64,000 nt of DNA from Haloferax mediterranei ATCC 33500 (GTDB lineage Archaea; Halobacteriota; Halobacteria; Halobacteriales; Haloferacaceae), in the NCBI RefSeq assembly GCF_000306765.2, contig NC_017941.2, forward strand, positions 248,001 to 312,000, written 5' to 3'. The notes under the pieces were generated by a model. It worked only from the letters and a program-made list of their open reading frames with translations, had not been told where the DNA came from and made no database searches. The translations under genes and the position numbers were made by a program. Of this stretch, positions 34,727-45,800 are shown one piece after another; the stretch's first letter is position 1; each line of letters opens with the position of its first letter.

Positions 34727-36133
34727 ATGAAGGAATACCAGACTATCACCGAAATCAGCGGCCCGCTGGTGTTCGCCGAGGTCGACGAGGCGATTGGTTA
34801 CGACGAAATCGTCGAAATCGAGACACCGCAAGGCGAGACCAAGCGTGGACAGGTCCTCGAATCCAGCGAGGGCATCGTCGCGATTCAGGTGTTCGAAGGC
34901 ACGACCGGTATCGACAGGAACGCGTCCGTCAAGTTCCTCGGCGAGACCCTCAAGATGCCCGTGACCGAGGACCTCCTCGGTCGCGTGCTCGACGGGTCCG
35001 GCCAGCCAATCGACGGCGGCCCCGAAATCGTCCCCGACGAACGTCGCGACATCGTTGGCGCAGCAATTAACCCGTTCTCGCGCGAGTACCCCGAAGAGTT
35101 CATTCAGACGGGTGTCTCGTCCATCGACGGCATGAACACGCTCGTTCGCGGTCAGAAGCTCCCGATTTTCTCCGGGTCCGGTCTGCCGCACAACGACCTT
35201 GCGCTGCAGATTGCACGTCAGGCGACGGTGCCGGAAGAAAGCGGTGAGGGCGAAAGCTCCGAGTTCGCAGTGATTTTCGGCGCGATGGGTATCACGCAGG
35301 AAGAGGCGAACGAGTTCATGGAAGACTTCGAGCGCACGGGCGCACTCGAGCGCTCCGTCGTCTTCACGAACCTCGCGGACGACCCCGCAGTCGAGCGGAC
35401 GGTCACGCCGCGTCTCGCCCTCACGACGGCCGAGTACCTCGCGTTCGAGAAGGACTACCACGTCCTCGTTATCCTCACGGACATGACGAACTACTGTGAG
35501 GCACTCCGCGAGATCGGTGCGGCCCGTGAAGAGGTTCCGGGTCGCCGTGGTTACCCCGGTTACATGTACACCGACCTTGCACAGCTCTACGAGCGTGCAG
35601 GTCGTATCAAGGGTCGTGAAGGGTCTGTTACGCAGATTCCGATTCTCACCATGCCCGGTGACGACGACACGCACCCGATTCCTGACCTGACCGGTTACAT
35701 TACCGAGGGTCAGATTGTGATGGACCGTGACCTCAACAGTCAGGGTCTCCGTCCCCCGGTGGACGTGCTCCCGTCGCTGTCGCGTCTTATGGACGACGGT
35801 ATCGGTGAGGGCCTCACCCGCGAGGACCACGCCGACGTGTCCGACCAGATGTACGCGGCGTACGCAGAGGGTGAAGACCTTCGCGACCTCGTGAACATTG
35901 TCGGTCGCGAAGCGCTCTCTGAGCGTGATAACAAGTACCTCGACTTCGCCGAGCGCTTCGAAGCCGAGTTCGTCAACCAGGGCTTCGACTCGGACCAGTC
36001 TATCGAGGAGACGCTCGACATCGGTTGGGAACTCCTGTCGATGCTGCCGAAGTCCGAACTCAACCGTATCGACGAGGACCTCATCGAGGACTACTATCAG
36101 GAAGACGCCGAGACGGTCGAAGCGGAAGCCTAA
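34727..36133 (+). CDS. atpB: A-type ATP synthase regulatory subunit B
   Basis: 468 residues from ATG 34727 ([20 protein letters not shown]). It is homologous to the A subunit but lacks a working Walker A; the corresponding stretch reads [20 protein letters not shown], as normal for B. Further motifs are [15 protein letters not shown] and [20 protein letters not shown]. It forms the non-catalytic half of the hexamer. In many haloarchaea D follows directly; here a regulator gene of 2 kb intervenes. Confidence 0.95.
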   Translation: MKEYQTITEISGPLVFAEVDEAIGYDEIVEIETPQGETKRGQVLESSEGIVAIQVFEGTTGIDRNASVKFLGETLKMPVTEDLLGRVLDGSGQPIDGGPEIVPDERRDIVGAAINPFSREYPEEFIQTGVSSIDGMNTLVRGQKLPIFSGSGLPHNDLALQIARQATVPEESGEGESSEFAVIFGAMGITQEEANEFMEDFERTGALERSVVFTNLADDPAVERTVTPRLALTTAEYLAFEKDYHVLVILTDMTNYCEALREIGAAREEVPGRRGYPGYMYTDLAQLYERAGRIKGREGSVTQIPILTMPGDDDTHPIPDLTGYITEGQIVMDRDLNSQGLRPPVDVLPSLSRLMDDGIGEGLTREDHADVSDQMYAAYAEGEDLRDLVNIVGREALSERDNKYLDFAERFEAEFVNQGFDSDQSIEETLDIGWELLSMLPKSELNRIDEDLIEDYYQEDAETVEAEA

Positions 36134-36296
36134 CGAAGGCTACCCTCACGTTCGCACTCGGTTCCGATTTTCCTCTTTATTCTCCGCCCACAGCGTGCCG
36201 CATCGACCGCACTTTACGAATCGTATTGCATCGTGTACTGGCCGTTTCGGCGCACTCCTCGCGAACTTCCTTATGGAGTCGGCAAGTGTGTAGTCC

Positions 36297-38300
36297 ATGA
36301 ACGAATCGACGCCACTCCCTCGCGTCCTTGCGGTCGTCGTTGATGCTGACCGAGGCCGACTCGAAGACGTACTCTCGCCGCTCCCCGTCGAGACCGTCTC
36401 CTCGGTCGAGGCGGCACGACGGCGACTCCGAGGCAACTCGATAGACTGCGTTGTGGTTGCGAGCGACCGGGCCGACGATATCGAGAATTTGCACGCTGAG
36501 ACTGCGGCCCCACTCGTCGCAGTCGTTCCCGAGGATGGTTACCTCTCGTCTGCGGACGCACACGACGCCGGTGCCGCAGATGTTGTCCCGCTCGTCGACT
36601 CGAATCTCTTCGAACGACTTCCGGAGCGAATTCGGAGCGCCGTCGCGTGGCGTCGCTACGGGACGGAAGCGTCCGGGCAGATTACTGAGGACCTGAAAGA
36701 ACAAGCAATGGACGAGGCTCCGGTCGGCATCACCATTGCCGACTGTTCGCTGCCGGACCTGCCACTCGTCTACGTCAACGAGGCATTCGAGTCGTTGACT
36801 GGCTACAGCGCCGAGGCAGCGCTGGGCCGGAACTGTCGATATCTGCAGGGACCGAGGACGAATCTCGAACAAGTGGCCGAACTCCGTCGGGCCATCGAAG
36901 CCGAAGAATCGGCGTCCGTCGAACTTCTGAACTACCGCGAGAGCGGCGAAACGTTCTGGAACCGCGTCGATGTCGCACCACTGAGTGGCCCGGATGGAGC
37001 GGTGACACACTACGTCGGGTTCCAGACCGACATCACAGAGCGGGTCCGTGCGGAAGCGGCCGCAGAACAGTACGCTGCACGGGTCGAAGAGGAACGAACA
37101 CGGCTTCAGACGCTCGTCGACCACATCGAAGGGCTTCTCGAAGACGTGACGAGTGCGCTCGTCAGAGCGGAGACGCGCCAAGACCTCGAAGCCACTGTGT
37201 GCGACCGAGTCGCTGAAACCGAGCAGTTCGATTGCGCGTGGATTGGGGACTGCGACCTCTCACCAGCGACTATCGTCCCGAGTGAGTGGGCGGGGAGTAC
37301 CGGGTCGTCTATCGAAGCACTCGAAATCGACCGCGATGACGCAACTGACCCGACAGCACGGGCCGTCCAGACGCGGACTGTCCAGTCAGGGACAGTTCCG
37401 GATGGGCCAGTGCACGAGGATTCGCACGTCCCGTTTCAATCAGTCATTGCGGTTCCACTGATTCACCGGGAGACGCTCTACGGTGTTTTGACAGTCTATG
37501 CGGACACGAATCCGGATACTGACACGGACAGTAACTCTGATACTCTCAACGAGGAGATAACGGCTGTCTTTGGAACACTCGGAAGAGCCGTCGGTGCGGC
37601 TATCGACGCGTTCGAGAGTCGCCGGTCGCTCCTCTCGGACGACGTTCTCGAACTCGACGTGAACGTGAGTGACTCGACTCAACCGCTGGTTCGCCTTGCG
37701 GCCGCCGCCGGGTGTCAACTCCAGTACGAAGGGGCCGTCCCACACGACGACGGAACACTCAGCCTGTTCGTTTCGACGCCGCCATCGACCAACCTCGACG
37801 AGGTGGACTTCGAACCAGATGGCGTGTCCGAGGTCACACGTCTTCCCCGCGGAGACAATATCGGCCTGTACGATGTGACACTCACATCGGGGTCGCTCGC
37901 GCATCTCGTGGCAGACGCAGGCGGGCGGATAACCGACCTCGAAGCGGACAAACACGGCTGTCGGTTCACCACCGTGGTCCCCGACCGGACGGTGGGTCGG
38001 TCGTTACTCGACGACCTGAAGAGTGCGGCGGACGGCGTCGAACTTCGCGCCGTCAGAGACCGCGCGGCTCCGCCACAGACACCCCGAGAGTTCGTCGCTA
38101 GCCTCAGCGCGGAACTCACCGATAGACAACACACTGCGCTTCAACTCGCGTATCTGGGTGGGTTCTTCGAGTGGCCACACGGCGTCACGGGTGACGAACT
38201 CGCCGACGCGATGGATATCTCCCGTGCGACGTTCCATCAACACCTCCGGGCGGCCGAGCGAAAACTCGTCTCGGGATTCTTCGAGAGACATCCTGCGTAG
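36297..38300 (+). CDS. Bat-type regulator: receiver-like, LOV/PAS, GAF and HTH-10 domains
   Basis: 667 residues. Residues 1-125 resemble a response-regulator receiver but lack a clear phospho-acceptor set. Residues 135-255 are a PAS domain with the LOV signature GRNCRYLQGPRT; C180 is the expected flavin-adduct cysteine. A GAF domain spans roughly 280-460. The C-terminus has the HTH-10 DNA-binding domain (LTDRQHTALQLAYLGGFFEW, LADAMDISRATFHQHLRAAE), as in bacterioopsin activator Bat. It is probably a blue-light or redox-sensing transcription factor. It sits between atpB and atpD on the same strand, with gaps of 163 and 150 bases. Targets unknown. Confidence 0.9.
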   Translation: MNESTPLPRVLAVVVDADRGRLEDVLSPLPVETVSSVEAARRRLRGNSIDCVVVASDRADDIENLHAETAAPLVAVVPEDGYLSSADAHDAGAADVVPLVDSNLFERLPERIRSAVAWRRYGTEASGQITEDLKEQAMDEAPVGITIADCSLPDLPLVYVNEAFESLTGYSAEAALGRNCRYLQGPRTNLEQVAELRRAIEAEESASVELLNYRESGETFWNRVDVAPLSGPDGAVTHYVGFQTDITERVRAEAAAEQYAARVEEERTRLQTLVDHIEGLLEDVTSALVRAETRQDLEATVCDRVAETEQFDCAWIGDCDLSPATIVPSEWAGSTGSSIEALEIDRDDATDPTARAVQTRTVQSGTVPDGPVHEDSHVPFQSVIAVPLIHRETLYGVLTVYADTNPDTDTDSNSDTLNEEITAVFGTLGRAVGAAIDAFESRRSLLSDDVLELDVNVSDSTQPLVRLAAAAGCQLQYEGAVPHDDGTLSLFVSTPPSTNLDEVDFEPDGVSEVTRLPRGDNIGLYDVTLTSGSLAHLVADAGGRITDLEADKHGCRFTTVVPDRTVGRSLLDDLKSAADGVELRAVRDRAAPPQTPREFVASLSAELTDRQHTALQLAYLGGFFEWPHGVTGDELADAMDISRATFHQHLRAAERKLVSGFFERHPA

Positions 38301-38450
38301 TCTCGGGTCACTATTCACGTCGTTTCGTGTCGCTGATATGTTTCCTCTCACTGATACGTCCCTTCTCACCCGCAGACCGACGAATTTCTCCCGGCCTGAC
38401 GGGCTAGACAGTAAAAGATTAACACCCCAGGCGAACAACCCCCGCCAAAG

Positions 38451-39137
38451 ATGGCCGAAGACGTCAAGCCGACCCGCAAGAACTTGATGGCGATTGAGGA
38501 TCGCATCGAACTCTCCGAGCGGGGCCACGACACGCTCGAACAGAAGCGTGACGGCCTCATTATGGAGTTCATGGACATTCTCGACCAGGCACAGGACGTG
38601 CGGGCGAACCTCAACCAGGACTACGAGCGCGCCCAGAACACCATCAACATGGCCCGCGCCATGGAGGGTGACGTGGCGGTTCGCGGTGCGGCGGCCGCAC
38701 TGAAAGAGTACCCCGAGATTACGACGCAGTCGAAGAACATCATGGGCGTCGTCGTCCCGCAAATCGAGTCTTCGCGCGTGAAAAAGAGCCTCGACCAGCG
38801 TGGCTACGGACTGCTCGGCTCCTCGGCCCGCATCGACGAGGCCGCGGACGCCTACGAGGAACTCCTCGAATCCATCATCCTCGCCGCGGAGGTCGAGACG
38901 GCGATGAAGAAGATGCTCGAAGAGATCGAGACGACGAAGCGCCGTGTCAACGCACTCGAATTCAAGCTACTGCCCGAACTGTACGAGAACCAGGAGTACA
39001 TCGAGCAGAAGCTCGAAGAACAGGAGCGCGAGGAAATCTTCCGCCTGAAGAAGATTAAGGCGAAAAAGGAAGAAGAAGAAAAAGAAGAGCGGGCGGCCGC
39101 CGAAGAGGCCGAGGCGGAAGCCGCTGCGGCGAACTAA
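38451..39137 (+). CDS. atpD: A-type ATP synthase subunit D
   Basis: 228 residues. The D signature is present: [20 protein letters not shown] and [20 protein letters not shown], with long N- and C-terminal helices ([20 protein letters not shown]) forming the rotating central axle. The C-terminal tail is unusually Lys/Glu/Ala-rich ([20 protein letters not shown]) and likely disordered. An AT-rich GTAAAAGATTAAC element at about 38412-38424 may be its own promoter, since it is separated from atpB by the Bat-type gene. Confidence 0.93.
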   Translation: MAEDVKPTRKNLMAIEDRIELSERGHDTLEQKRDGLIMEFMDILDQAQDVRANLNQDYERAQNTINMARAMEGDVAVRGAAAALKEYPEITTQSKNIMGVVVPQIESSRVKKSLDQRGYGLLGSSARIDEAADAYEELLESIILAAEVETAMKKMLEEIETTKRRVNALEFKLLPELYENQEYIEQKLEEQEREEIFRLKKIKAKKEEEEKEERAAAEEAEAEAAAAN

Positions 39138-39218
39138 GTTTCGTCTTCTCACATCTGACGACACTCTCTCGGTCGGGGCACCGACCACTTTTCATCACCG
39201 TGCCGCGTAGTGTTCGCT

Positions 39219-39602
39219 ATGTCCTGTCCCGACTGTGGCGGGGAGGAGGCCGTCTTCTCAGTCCCCGAACCGCTCGAAGAGTATACGCCGGAAGCGGCAC
39301 TGACACTTGCGTTGTGTAGTAATTGCCTCCGAGTTCGGCCGAGCGAAAACCCTCCGACCGAAGGCATATCTGGACCGCTTGCAGGTGCTATTCCCGATGG
39401 TGAGGGCGGTGCCGCGGTTGTGGTGTTAGTCAGCCTTCTCGATTCGCTGGCGCTCAACCGCTCCGCAATCGTAGACTGTCTCGAGTACGCCGAACGCAAG
39501 GGTGTCGATGTGCAACTCACGCTCAATCGACTCCAACAGGAGGCGACTGACCCACACTTCGACGTAGCCCGTCGACAGGAGCAGTTAGATTCGTTTCTCT
39601 GA
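39219..39602 (+). CDS. Zinc-ribbon-like conserved haloarchaeal protein
   Basis: 127 residues from ATG 39219. Two CxxC pairs (MSCPDCGGEE and ALCSNCLRV) make a probable zinc ribbon in the first 40 residues. A helical part follows (VVVLVSLLDSLALNRSAIVD, VQLTLNRLQQEATDPHFDVA). I recall this as a haloarchaeal DUF (possibly DUF6276); function unknown. It trails the ATP synthase operon by 80 bases and may or may not share its transcript. Confidence 0.75.
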   Translation: MSCPDCGGEEAVFSVPEPLEEYTPEAALTLALCSNCLRVRPSENPPTEGISGPLAGAIPDGEGGAAVVVLVSLLDSLALNRSAIVDCLEYAERKGVDVQLTLNRLQQEATDPHFDVARRQEQLDSFL

Positions 39603-39742
39603 GGCTGACGGTGCGCGCGGGACGGCCGTTACAGCCTGAGTCGAGTTGTAACTCGGCGGTCGTGTCGGCGGTCGATATCAGGTCGGCGTTCGATACTTAT
39701 CTTCTCGCGCTCGCGTGCGCGAAGACGCCGAGGAGGAGTCGA

Positions 39743-40987
39743 TTAGACGCCGGTGGAGTACCGGAGAATGCCGGCGATGCCACCGAAAGCGTCGTAGAGC
39801 TGTTCGCCTTTCTCGAAGTCCGTACTGATGAACTTCGTCTCGGTGCCACGCTGGTCTGCGAGGTCCATCAGGAACTCGATAACGTCCTCGCGTTCCTTCA
39901 GTTCGGCTTCGGAGCCGTCTTCGCAGTCGTGGCTGGGCGTGTCGTGCCGGTGGTCGATGAGTTCGTACTCTTCTTGCCCGCCACAATCGTAGATGGCGAC
40001 GTCCTTCCGCAGGTCCTCGGAGATGAGGAGGCGGTCGACAGACCCCATAACGAGGTTCTTACGTGTCGCCTCGAACCCGTAGGTGGACTCGTTTCCGCGG
40101 TGGAGTTTCTCGAAGAACTCCTCCATCTGCTTTTTGTCCTTGATGACCTCTTGGTCGGCCAGCGCGTCCTGGCCGGCGTCGACGAGGTCGTACAGGCCGG
40201 ATTCGTCGGTGTACGCCACGTCGAACTTCCCGACGACGAGGTCCTGAAGTTCGTGGTGGAGGTAATCTCCGTCGAGGAACTCGTCTTTCGTCGGTGAGGG
40301 ACCACCGACGAGGATGCCGTCCATATCGTGTCGTTTTGGGACGAACAGGTCATTCGCCATGCCGGCGACCTCCTGATAGAAGTTGTCGATGGCTTCGAGG
40401 CGGAGGCGGGCGAAACGCTGGGCGGACTGACCACCTTTGCGCTGCTTTCCGGGGACGAGCGACGAAGCGCTCTTGACCGGTTCGACGCGCTTGCCTTTCA
40501 GCCACCCGACGTTGGCCTCGCGGCGGTCGAGGACGACGAGACCGAACAGGCCCTTGTCCATGAGCATGTCTTCGAGCGGTCCGGTGAGGAAGTTCGAGTC
40601 GCAGTGGTACCGGAACGACTGAATCGGCTCTGGCGGGCTTTCGAGTACCTTCGTGACCATATCGGTCTGGCCGCCGCCGGAGTTGACCGCACCGGAGAAC
40701 ATGACGATACCGCGTTCGGGTGGGAAGGTGTCGTAGTAGCGGAGGCGGTCTTTGATACTCGTGAGTGCGTCTTGGACGTTCGTCCGCGTCTGCTTCGATT
40801 TGATGTTAGACGCTTCGCTGTGCTCTGTGATGACGTGCTCTACAACGTCAGATATCTGCTTGTCTTCGGGGATATAGATCGTGACGAGCTGAGTTCCTGA
40901 GCCTTCGTACTCTCTGAGGTCCTCGATGACCTTCTTGAATTCGTACTTTCGGCGGTCGTCGCTCGGCCCCTCGGCGTCGCTACTCAT
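39743..40987 (-). CDS. prf1: Peptide chain release factor aRF1
   Basis: 414 residues from ATG 40987 (a GTG at 40990 precedes it). The stop-codon recognition motif NIKS is in SNIKSKQTRTNVQDAL, and the catalytic GGQ motif is in RKGGQSAQRFARLRLEA. The C-terminal domain that contacts ABCE1 follows. It reads all three stop codons in archaea and releases the peptide. It is divergent from the MinD-like gene, about 130 bases apart. Confidence 0.95.
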   Translation of the reverse strand: MSSDAEGPSDDRRKYEFKKVIEDLREYEGSGTQLVTIYIPEDKQISDVVEHVITEHSEASNIKSKQTRTNVQDALTSIKDRLRYYDTFPPERGIVMFSGAVNSGGGQTDMVTKVLESPPEPIQSFRYHCDSNFLTGPLEDMLMDKGLFGLVVLDRREANVGWLKGKRVEPVKSASSLVPGKQRKGGQSAQRFARLRLEAIDNFYQEVAGMANDLFVPKRHDMDGILVGGPSPTKDEFLDGDYLHHELQDLVVGKFDVAYTDESGLYDLVDAGQDALADQEVIKDKKQMEEFFEKLHRGNESTYGFEATRKNLVMGSVDRLLISEDLRKDVAIYDCGGQEEYELIDHRHDTPSHDCEDGSEAELKEREDVIEFLMDLADQRGTETKFISTDFEKGEQLYDAFGGIAGILRYSTGV

Positions 40988-41117
40988 CACCCAATATAGT
41001 CCGGCCAGCGGCTAAGTAACCTTTGACTGGGCACGCGGAACGGTACCGCGAATCAACACCGAGAACGGTCGGCGAACATTTATGTGGCTGTCATGGGTGG
41101 ACTTCGACGTTGGAATC

Positions 41118-43196
41118 ATGGCACGGGTGTACGCAATTGCCAGCGCAAAAGGCGGGGTTGGAAAGACGACGACGACGGCCAATCTCGGGACCACCCTCGC
41201 AATGGCTGGTCACGATGTCGTTGTCGTCGACGGTGACCTCGGGATGCCGAATCTCGCTGGTGCCCTCGGCGTCGACCCAGATGGGGCGACGCTTCACGAC
41301 GTGCTCACTGGTGAGACGACGGTCGAATCGGCCATCTACGAAGGTCCAGCGGGACTTTCAGTCCTGCCGGGTTCGAACGCGCTGGAAGCGTTCGCCCGCG
41401 CGAACGCGAAGGAACTCGACCCGATAATCTCGACGCTCAAGGAGAGCTACGACATCGTCATCGTCGACACTGGCGCGGGCCTCAGTGACGACACGTTCGT
41501 CCCGCTGAAGCTCTCCGACGAGGTCGTCTTGGTCTCTACGACGGAGCGCGAGGCCCTCGGCGACACCGAAAAGACCCGACAGCTCGGCGAACGAATCGGG
41601 GCCGAGATGGTCGGTGTCGTCCTTACAAGAGTCGACCAGTCGAATCCGAACGCCGAGGTTGTCGCTTCGACCCTCGACGCTGGTGTCATCGCGGTCGTAC
41701 CGGAGGACCCGTCCATCCGCGAGGCACTCAGCACCCAGGTTCCGGTCGTCGCCCGCTCGCCCGACAGCATCGCCGCCGCGGGCTACCGGGCACTTGCGGA
41801 AGCACTCACGGGCAAGCCGGTCCCGATTCCGGATTCGTCTGTGGATACAACTGATTCCGAAGCAGAACCATCGGATGCACCCGTTTCTGCGTCCAAAACT
41901 GACGCCACCGCCGATACGGCGGAAAATGTGTCCGTCGTCCAGACGGATGCGGAATCCGGTTCAGAACCGGAATCGGAGTTCGAGCGGGAGTCGAAACCGG
42001 AACCCGAGCCAGAGCCGGAACACGAATCAGAGACAGAACTGAAGTCGGAACCCGAACCCGAATCCGACCCCGAGCCAGTGACCGAATCGATAGCCTCCGA
42101 GCCAGAACCGGAGCCAACGTCAGTATCCGAGTCGAAACCACCGGCTGAACCAACGGTTTCGGAGCCGGAACCTGAACCGGAACCAACGACCGAGGCCATA
42201 GACTCCAATCCGGTATTTGACGCAGACACTAACGTAGACTCCGAATCAGAAACTTCTGAACCACCCCTCGAATCGACGACGGATTCGGAGGCGACCACGA
42301 CACAACCACCCCAGTCGTCCACTTCGACTACTGATGCGGAAGCCGGTCTCAAAGACGAGTCCGATACCGATGACGACGACTTCGCCGCCTCAATTCCGTT
42401 CTCTGGAGGTGCTCCGGACGACCCGGCCGAGTCGCCGTCTCACGAACAGGACACGGTCTCGGACGACGACGAACCACCGGTGGCTAGCTCCACTGGCCCG
42501 GTAGCTAATACCACCAATCCAGAAGCTAACACTACCGACTCGGTAGCTGACAATACCGCCGACCCGTTAGCCGACGACGCTACCGATGCTGCCGACCCGT
42601 TAGCCTCCGACGCTGCCGACGACTCACCCGCTGGCGGTGTTGACGACGACCCCTTGGCAGCGGATGTCGATGACAGTGCTACGGAACTCGGCACCGACCA
42701 TGCCATCGGCGGCAGCGACGACCCACTCGCTGCGGACCTCGACGAGAGCGTCGAGGACTCCCCAACCGCCGACGAATCCACGTTCTCTGATACTGAACCC
42801 GAAACGCAGGGGACTGACCCACTGGCAGGTGACGCAGTCGTCGACCCCTCCGAATCCGCTCCCGCGGACTCCACCGGCCCCGTCGATTCGGATTCACCCG
42901 CTACTGTTGGCTCACCCGACTCTACCGATTCCGTCCCCTTCGACTCCGATACCGACGATTCGTCCTCCGTCGTCACCGAAGCACCGGAATCCGAGGACGA
43001 CCCGCTCGTCGCCGAAGCCGAACCGACCACTGAGGCAGACGCGTCCGCCGAAGACGCAGCAGCCGAAGACACCCCCGATGAGAACAGCAAGGAAGAGGGC
43101 GTTTACACCACGTCACTCGTCGAGGAAGTCGAGTCGTTCGATGACGACGAACACGACGACAAGAAGAAGGGATTCTTCAGTCGCTTCCTCGGCTAA
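41118..43196 (+). CDS. minD4: MinD/ParA-type ATPase with very long disordered tail (MinD4-like)
   Basis: 692 residues from ATG 41118 ([20 protein letters not shown]), a deviant Walker A. Switch regions [20 protein letters not shown] and [18 protein letters not shown] follow; the ATPase part ends near residue 245. The remaining 440 residues are Glu/Pro/Ser/Thr/Asp-rich, with EPEPEPE runs and DPLA repeats. The last residues ([20 protein letters not shown], then KGFFSRFLG) may form an amphipathic membrane-binding helix. In Haloferax, MinD4 oscillates and positions archaella and chemotaxis arrays; this gene fits it by structure and locus. A TTTATG element near 41080 may be its TATA box. Confidence 0.88.
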   Translation: MARVYAIASAKGGVGKTTTTANLGTTLAMAGHDVVVVDGDLGMPNLAGALGVDPDGATLHDVLTGETTVESAIYEGPAGLSVLPGSNALEAFARANAKELDPIISTLKESYDIVIVDTGAGLSDDTFVPLKLSDEVVLVSTTEREALGDTEKTRQLGERIGAEMVGVVLTRVDQSNPNAEVVASTLDAGVIAVVPEDPSIREALSTQVPVVARSPDSIAAAGYRALAEALTGKPVPIPDSSVDTTDSEAEPSDAPVSASKTDATADTAENVSVVQTDAESGSEPESEFERESKPEPEPEPEHESETELKSEPEPESDPEPVTESIASEPEPEPTSVSESKPPAEPTVSEPEPEPEPTTEAIDSNPVFDADTNVDSESETSEPPLESTTDSEATTTQPPQSSTSTTDAEAGLKDESDTDDDDFAASIPFSGGAPDDPAESPSHEQDTVSDDDEPPVASSTGPVANTTNPEANTTDSVADNTADPLADDATDAADPLASDAADDSPAGGVDDDPLAADVDDSATELGTDHAIGGSDDPLAADLDESVEDSPTADESTFSDTEPETQGTDPLAGDAVVDPSESAPADSTGPVDSDSPATVGSPDSTDSVPFDSDTDDSSSVVTEAPESEDDPLVAEAEPTTEADASAEDAAAEDTPDENSKEEGVYTTSLVEEVESFDDDEHDDKKKGFFSRFLG

Positions 43197-43235
43197 ACGG
43201 GAAGGCCTTTTACTCGCGTCTGCGGAAAGCCCCCT

Positions 43236-43373
43236 ATGGCAGAATCTGAGTCCGTCCCCTTCTGGTGGATAGTGCTGTTCCTAGTCCTTGCGCTCGGCGG
43301 CGGTGCCGCAGCAGTTTTCTCTCTCGGCGGGTCGATTATCTCCGGTACGGCCGTGCTCCCACTCCTGTTCTAA
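43236..43373 (+). CDS. 45-residue single-span membrane protein
   Basis: ATG 43236 to TAA 43371-43373. The peptide starts MAESESVPFWWIVLFLVLAL and continues as a Gly/Ala-rich hydrophobic stretch, giving one or two short membrane passes. It lies 39 bases after the MinD4-like gene on the same strand and could be co-transcribed. It is too small for family assignment, but coding composition and position support it. Confidence 0.6.
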   Translation: MAESESVPFWWIVLFLVLALGGGAAAVFSLGGSIISGTAVLPLLF

Positions 43374-43415
43374 CGCAGCAAAAACAACTGCCGAGAAAAA
43401 CGATTCAGCCCGTGG

Positions 43416-45179
43416 TCACATCGACTCGGGCGCTTCTACCCCGATGATAGCGAGCGCATTCGCCACTGCGTTCCGTGAGGCTTCGACGAGTGCGAGTCGC
43501 GCGGCACCGACTTCTTCGTCGGCGTCGAGCACGGGACACTCGCGGTAGAAGGTGTTGAACACTTCCGCGAGTTCGCGGGCGAACGTCGCAATCGTGTGCG
43601 GTTCGAGGTCGTCAGCCGCTGCCTCGATAACCGCGGGGAACCGCGCAATCGTACGGAGCAGGTCGCGCTCGGCCTCGGTCGTGAGGACCGAGGGGTCGAC
43701 CTCACTGGCGTCGATACCGGCGGCGGTTGCCTCGTCGACGATACCGCAGCAGCGGGCGTGGACGTACTGGATGTACGGAGCGGACTGGGCCTCGAAGTTG
43801 AGCGCCTGGTCCCACTCGAAGGTGATGGCCTTCGTCGGCTGTTTCGAGACGATATCGTAGCGAACCGCCCCGATACCGACCTGCCGGGCGATGCGGTCGA
43901 TGTCTTCCTCGTCGAGGTCGTCGTCGCGGGTGCGGCCTTCGAGGCGTTTTTCGACTTCGTCGCGGGCACGCGAGATGGCCTCGTCGAGCAGGTCGTCGAG
44001 CATAACGCCGGTCCCCCTGCGGGTGGACATCCCGAGGCCGCCGGGAAGGTTGACCCACGAGAAGATGACGTTTTCGAGCTTGTCCACGTCGTTGCCGAGG
44101 ATGTCGAGCGCGGCCCGAAGTTGGCCAGCCTGCAGTTTGTGGTCTTCGCCGAGGACGGTCACGGCGCGGTCGTAGTTCTCGAACTTCCACTCGTGGTGGG
44201 CAAGGTCGCGCGTCGTGTACAGCGACGTGCCGTCCGAGCGAAGGAACACGAGGTTCTTCTCGATGTCGTATTCGTCGAGTTCGAGTTGCCACGCGTCTTC
44301 CTCGTAGACCGCGTGCTCGGTCTCTTTGAGGCGGTCTGCGAGGTCGCGAGTGCTCCCGTCGAACATAAAGCGCGTCTCCTTGACGAACTCGTCGAACTCC
44401 GCGGGGAGACGTTCGAGACACTCGCGCATCCCGCCGAGCACTTGGTCGACGACGGTCTCGACGCGGGCGTAGGTCTCTTCGTCGCCCTCCTCGATGCCCT
44501 GTAGAATCTCGGTGATTTCGGCTTCGGCGGCCTCGACCTCCTCGGGGTCTGCCTCTTCGAGGAAAGCATTCCCCTTGCGGTAGTAGCGAACGAGGTCGTA
44601 CTCGATGCGGTCGCGCTCGGGTTCGCTGTCGAGGTCTTCCTCGTCGAACGTCTCGTAGGCCCACGTGAAGACGGCCATCTGGCGACCGGCGTCGTTCACG
44701 TAGTAGTGCCGCTCCACGTCGTTGCCGGCGAAGTCGAGCAGGTTGGCGACGGCGTCGCCGACGATGGGGTTGCGGGCGCGCCCGACGTGGACCGGGCCGG
44801 TTGGGTTCGCACTCGTGTGCTCGACGACGACGCTGTCGCCGGTCGACGGGAGACGGCCGTACTCGGTGTCGTCCGCCGCGGCGTCGAGCGTATCGTCGTA
44901 GTACGCGTCGGTCACGTGGAAGTTGACGTACGGGCCTTGCGTGTCGACTTTGCCGAGGTAATCGTAGCCCTCGACGGAGACTTCTTCGGCGATGTCGATT
45001 GCAATCTTCGGCGGCGCGGCGCCGACGACACCAGCCAGTCGGAAGGCGACGCTGGAGGCGAGCGTTGCTGGGACGTCCTCCGGCGGTTCCTCGACCCCGA
45101 GGTCGTCGGTGGGGAGGTCGAGCGACGAGAGCGCCGCAGAAAGCGCCGTCTCGACCTCCTTGCGGAACTGTCTGAACAT
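43416..45179 (-). CDS. argS: Arginyl-tRNA synthetase
   Basis: 587 residues. Class I synthetase: an N-terminal ArgS-specific domain is followed by the HIGH-like motif in [20 protein letters not shown], a KMSKS-equivalent [11 protein letters not shown], and a helical anticodon-binding domain ending in [13 protein letters not shown]. It charges tRNA-Arg. The HVGRARN and MSTRR forms are normal for haloarchaea. It is convergent with the MinD-like gene pair. Confidence 0.96.
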   Translation of the reverse strand: MFRQFRKEVETALSAALSSLDLPTDDLGVEEPPEDVPATLASSVAFRLAGVVGAAPPKIAIDIAEEVSVEGYDYLGKVDTQGPYVNFHVTDAYYDDTLDAAADDTEYGRLPSTGDSVVVEHTSANPTGPVHVGRARNPIVGDAVANLLDFAGNDVERHYYVNDAGRQMAVFTWAYETFDEEDLDSEPERDRIEYDLVRYYRKGNAFLEEADPEEVEAAEAEITEILQGIEEGDEETYARVETVVDQVLGGMRECLERLPAEFDEFVKETRFMFDGSTRDLADRLKETEHAVYEEDAWQLELDEYDIEKNLVFLRSDGTSLYTTRDLAHHEWKFENYDRAVTVLGEDHKLQAGQLRAALDILGNDVDKLENVIFSWVNLPGGLGMSTRRGTGVMLDDLLDEAISRARDEVEKRLEGRTRDDDLDEEDIDRIARQVGIGAVRYDIVSKQPTKAITFEWDQALNFEAQSAPYIQYVHARCCGIVDEATAAGIDASEVDPSVLTTEAERDLLRTIARFPAVIEAAADDLEPHTIATFARELAEVFNTFYRECPVLDADEEVGAARLALVEASRNAVANALAIIGVEAPESM

Positions 45180-45419
45180 GTACGCGGTTTCTCGGCAGGC
45201 GGCTAAAGGCCTTTCCGAACCGTCCGGGCAAACGTGGCCGTATTTGCGTTCGGGTCGGATTTACGCTCACTGCTACCTGCCGCCAAACCTCTCCTCTTGA
45301 CCTCCTCCGAACCGAAAACCTCTGTTTCGGCCTAGTCCTTACTAGTTAGGTAGTATCCATATATTGTAATCGAACTACATTCAAATCGAGGCAGGACGAC
45401 CTGCCCTCACCCCACACCC

Positions 45420-45572
45420 ATGAGTCACTGCAACCACTGCGATGCGTTCGTGTCGAGTGATTTCGTCCGCGTCTTCGGCGACCACGAAGGGCGCGTCTAC
45501 GCGTGTCCCAGTTGTTCGGCGAATGCGGGCATCTCACAAGTGAGCGCAGAACGGAGAGCATCGTCGCTCTGA
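45420..45572 (+). CDS. Zinc-finger mini-protein (CxxC...CxxC)
   Basis: 50 residues starting MSHCNHCDAFVSSDFVRVFG, with a second pair in YACPSCSANAGI and stop TGA at 45570-45572. Two CxxC pairs 25 residues apart form a treble-clef-like zinc finger common among haloarchaeal small proteins. A TATATT element near 45359 could serve as its promoter. The function of this particular family is unknown to me. Confidence 0.85.
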   Translation: MSHCNHCDAFVSSDFVRVFGDHEGRVYACPSCSANAGISQVSAERRASSL

Positions 45573-45600
45573 ACTGTCCCCCCCATCGCGTCAAACCCGA

Positions 45601-45800
45601 ACCAACCCCTCGTACCCACCAACTACCCCCTAGCCGACTCCCCCACACCCACCAACCAACTCTCCCATACCCACCATCCACCAACCCACACCCACCATCC
45701 ATCAACCAACTCTCCCACATCCACCAACTCACACCCACCATCTACCAGCCCACATCCACCATTCACCAGCCCACACCCACCCTCCACCACCCACCGTTCC
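45601..45800. repeat. C-rich, nearly G-free repeat tract
   Basis: About 200 bases consist of loosely repeated CCACACCCACCAT-like and CAACTCTCCCA-like units. The plus strand has almost no G, making the minus strand extremely G-rich with many GGG runs. It does not code for a plausible protein. It lies between the zinc-finger mini-protein and ribK. Strand asymmetry suggests possible G-quadruplex or triplex formation, or slippage expansion. Confidence 0.88.

Noticed and set aside
33088..34749. 553-residue minus-strand frame opposite atpA
   Set aside because: Same shadow effect; the plus strand carries catalytic-subunit motifs throughout.
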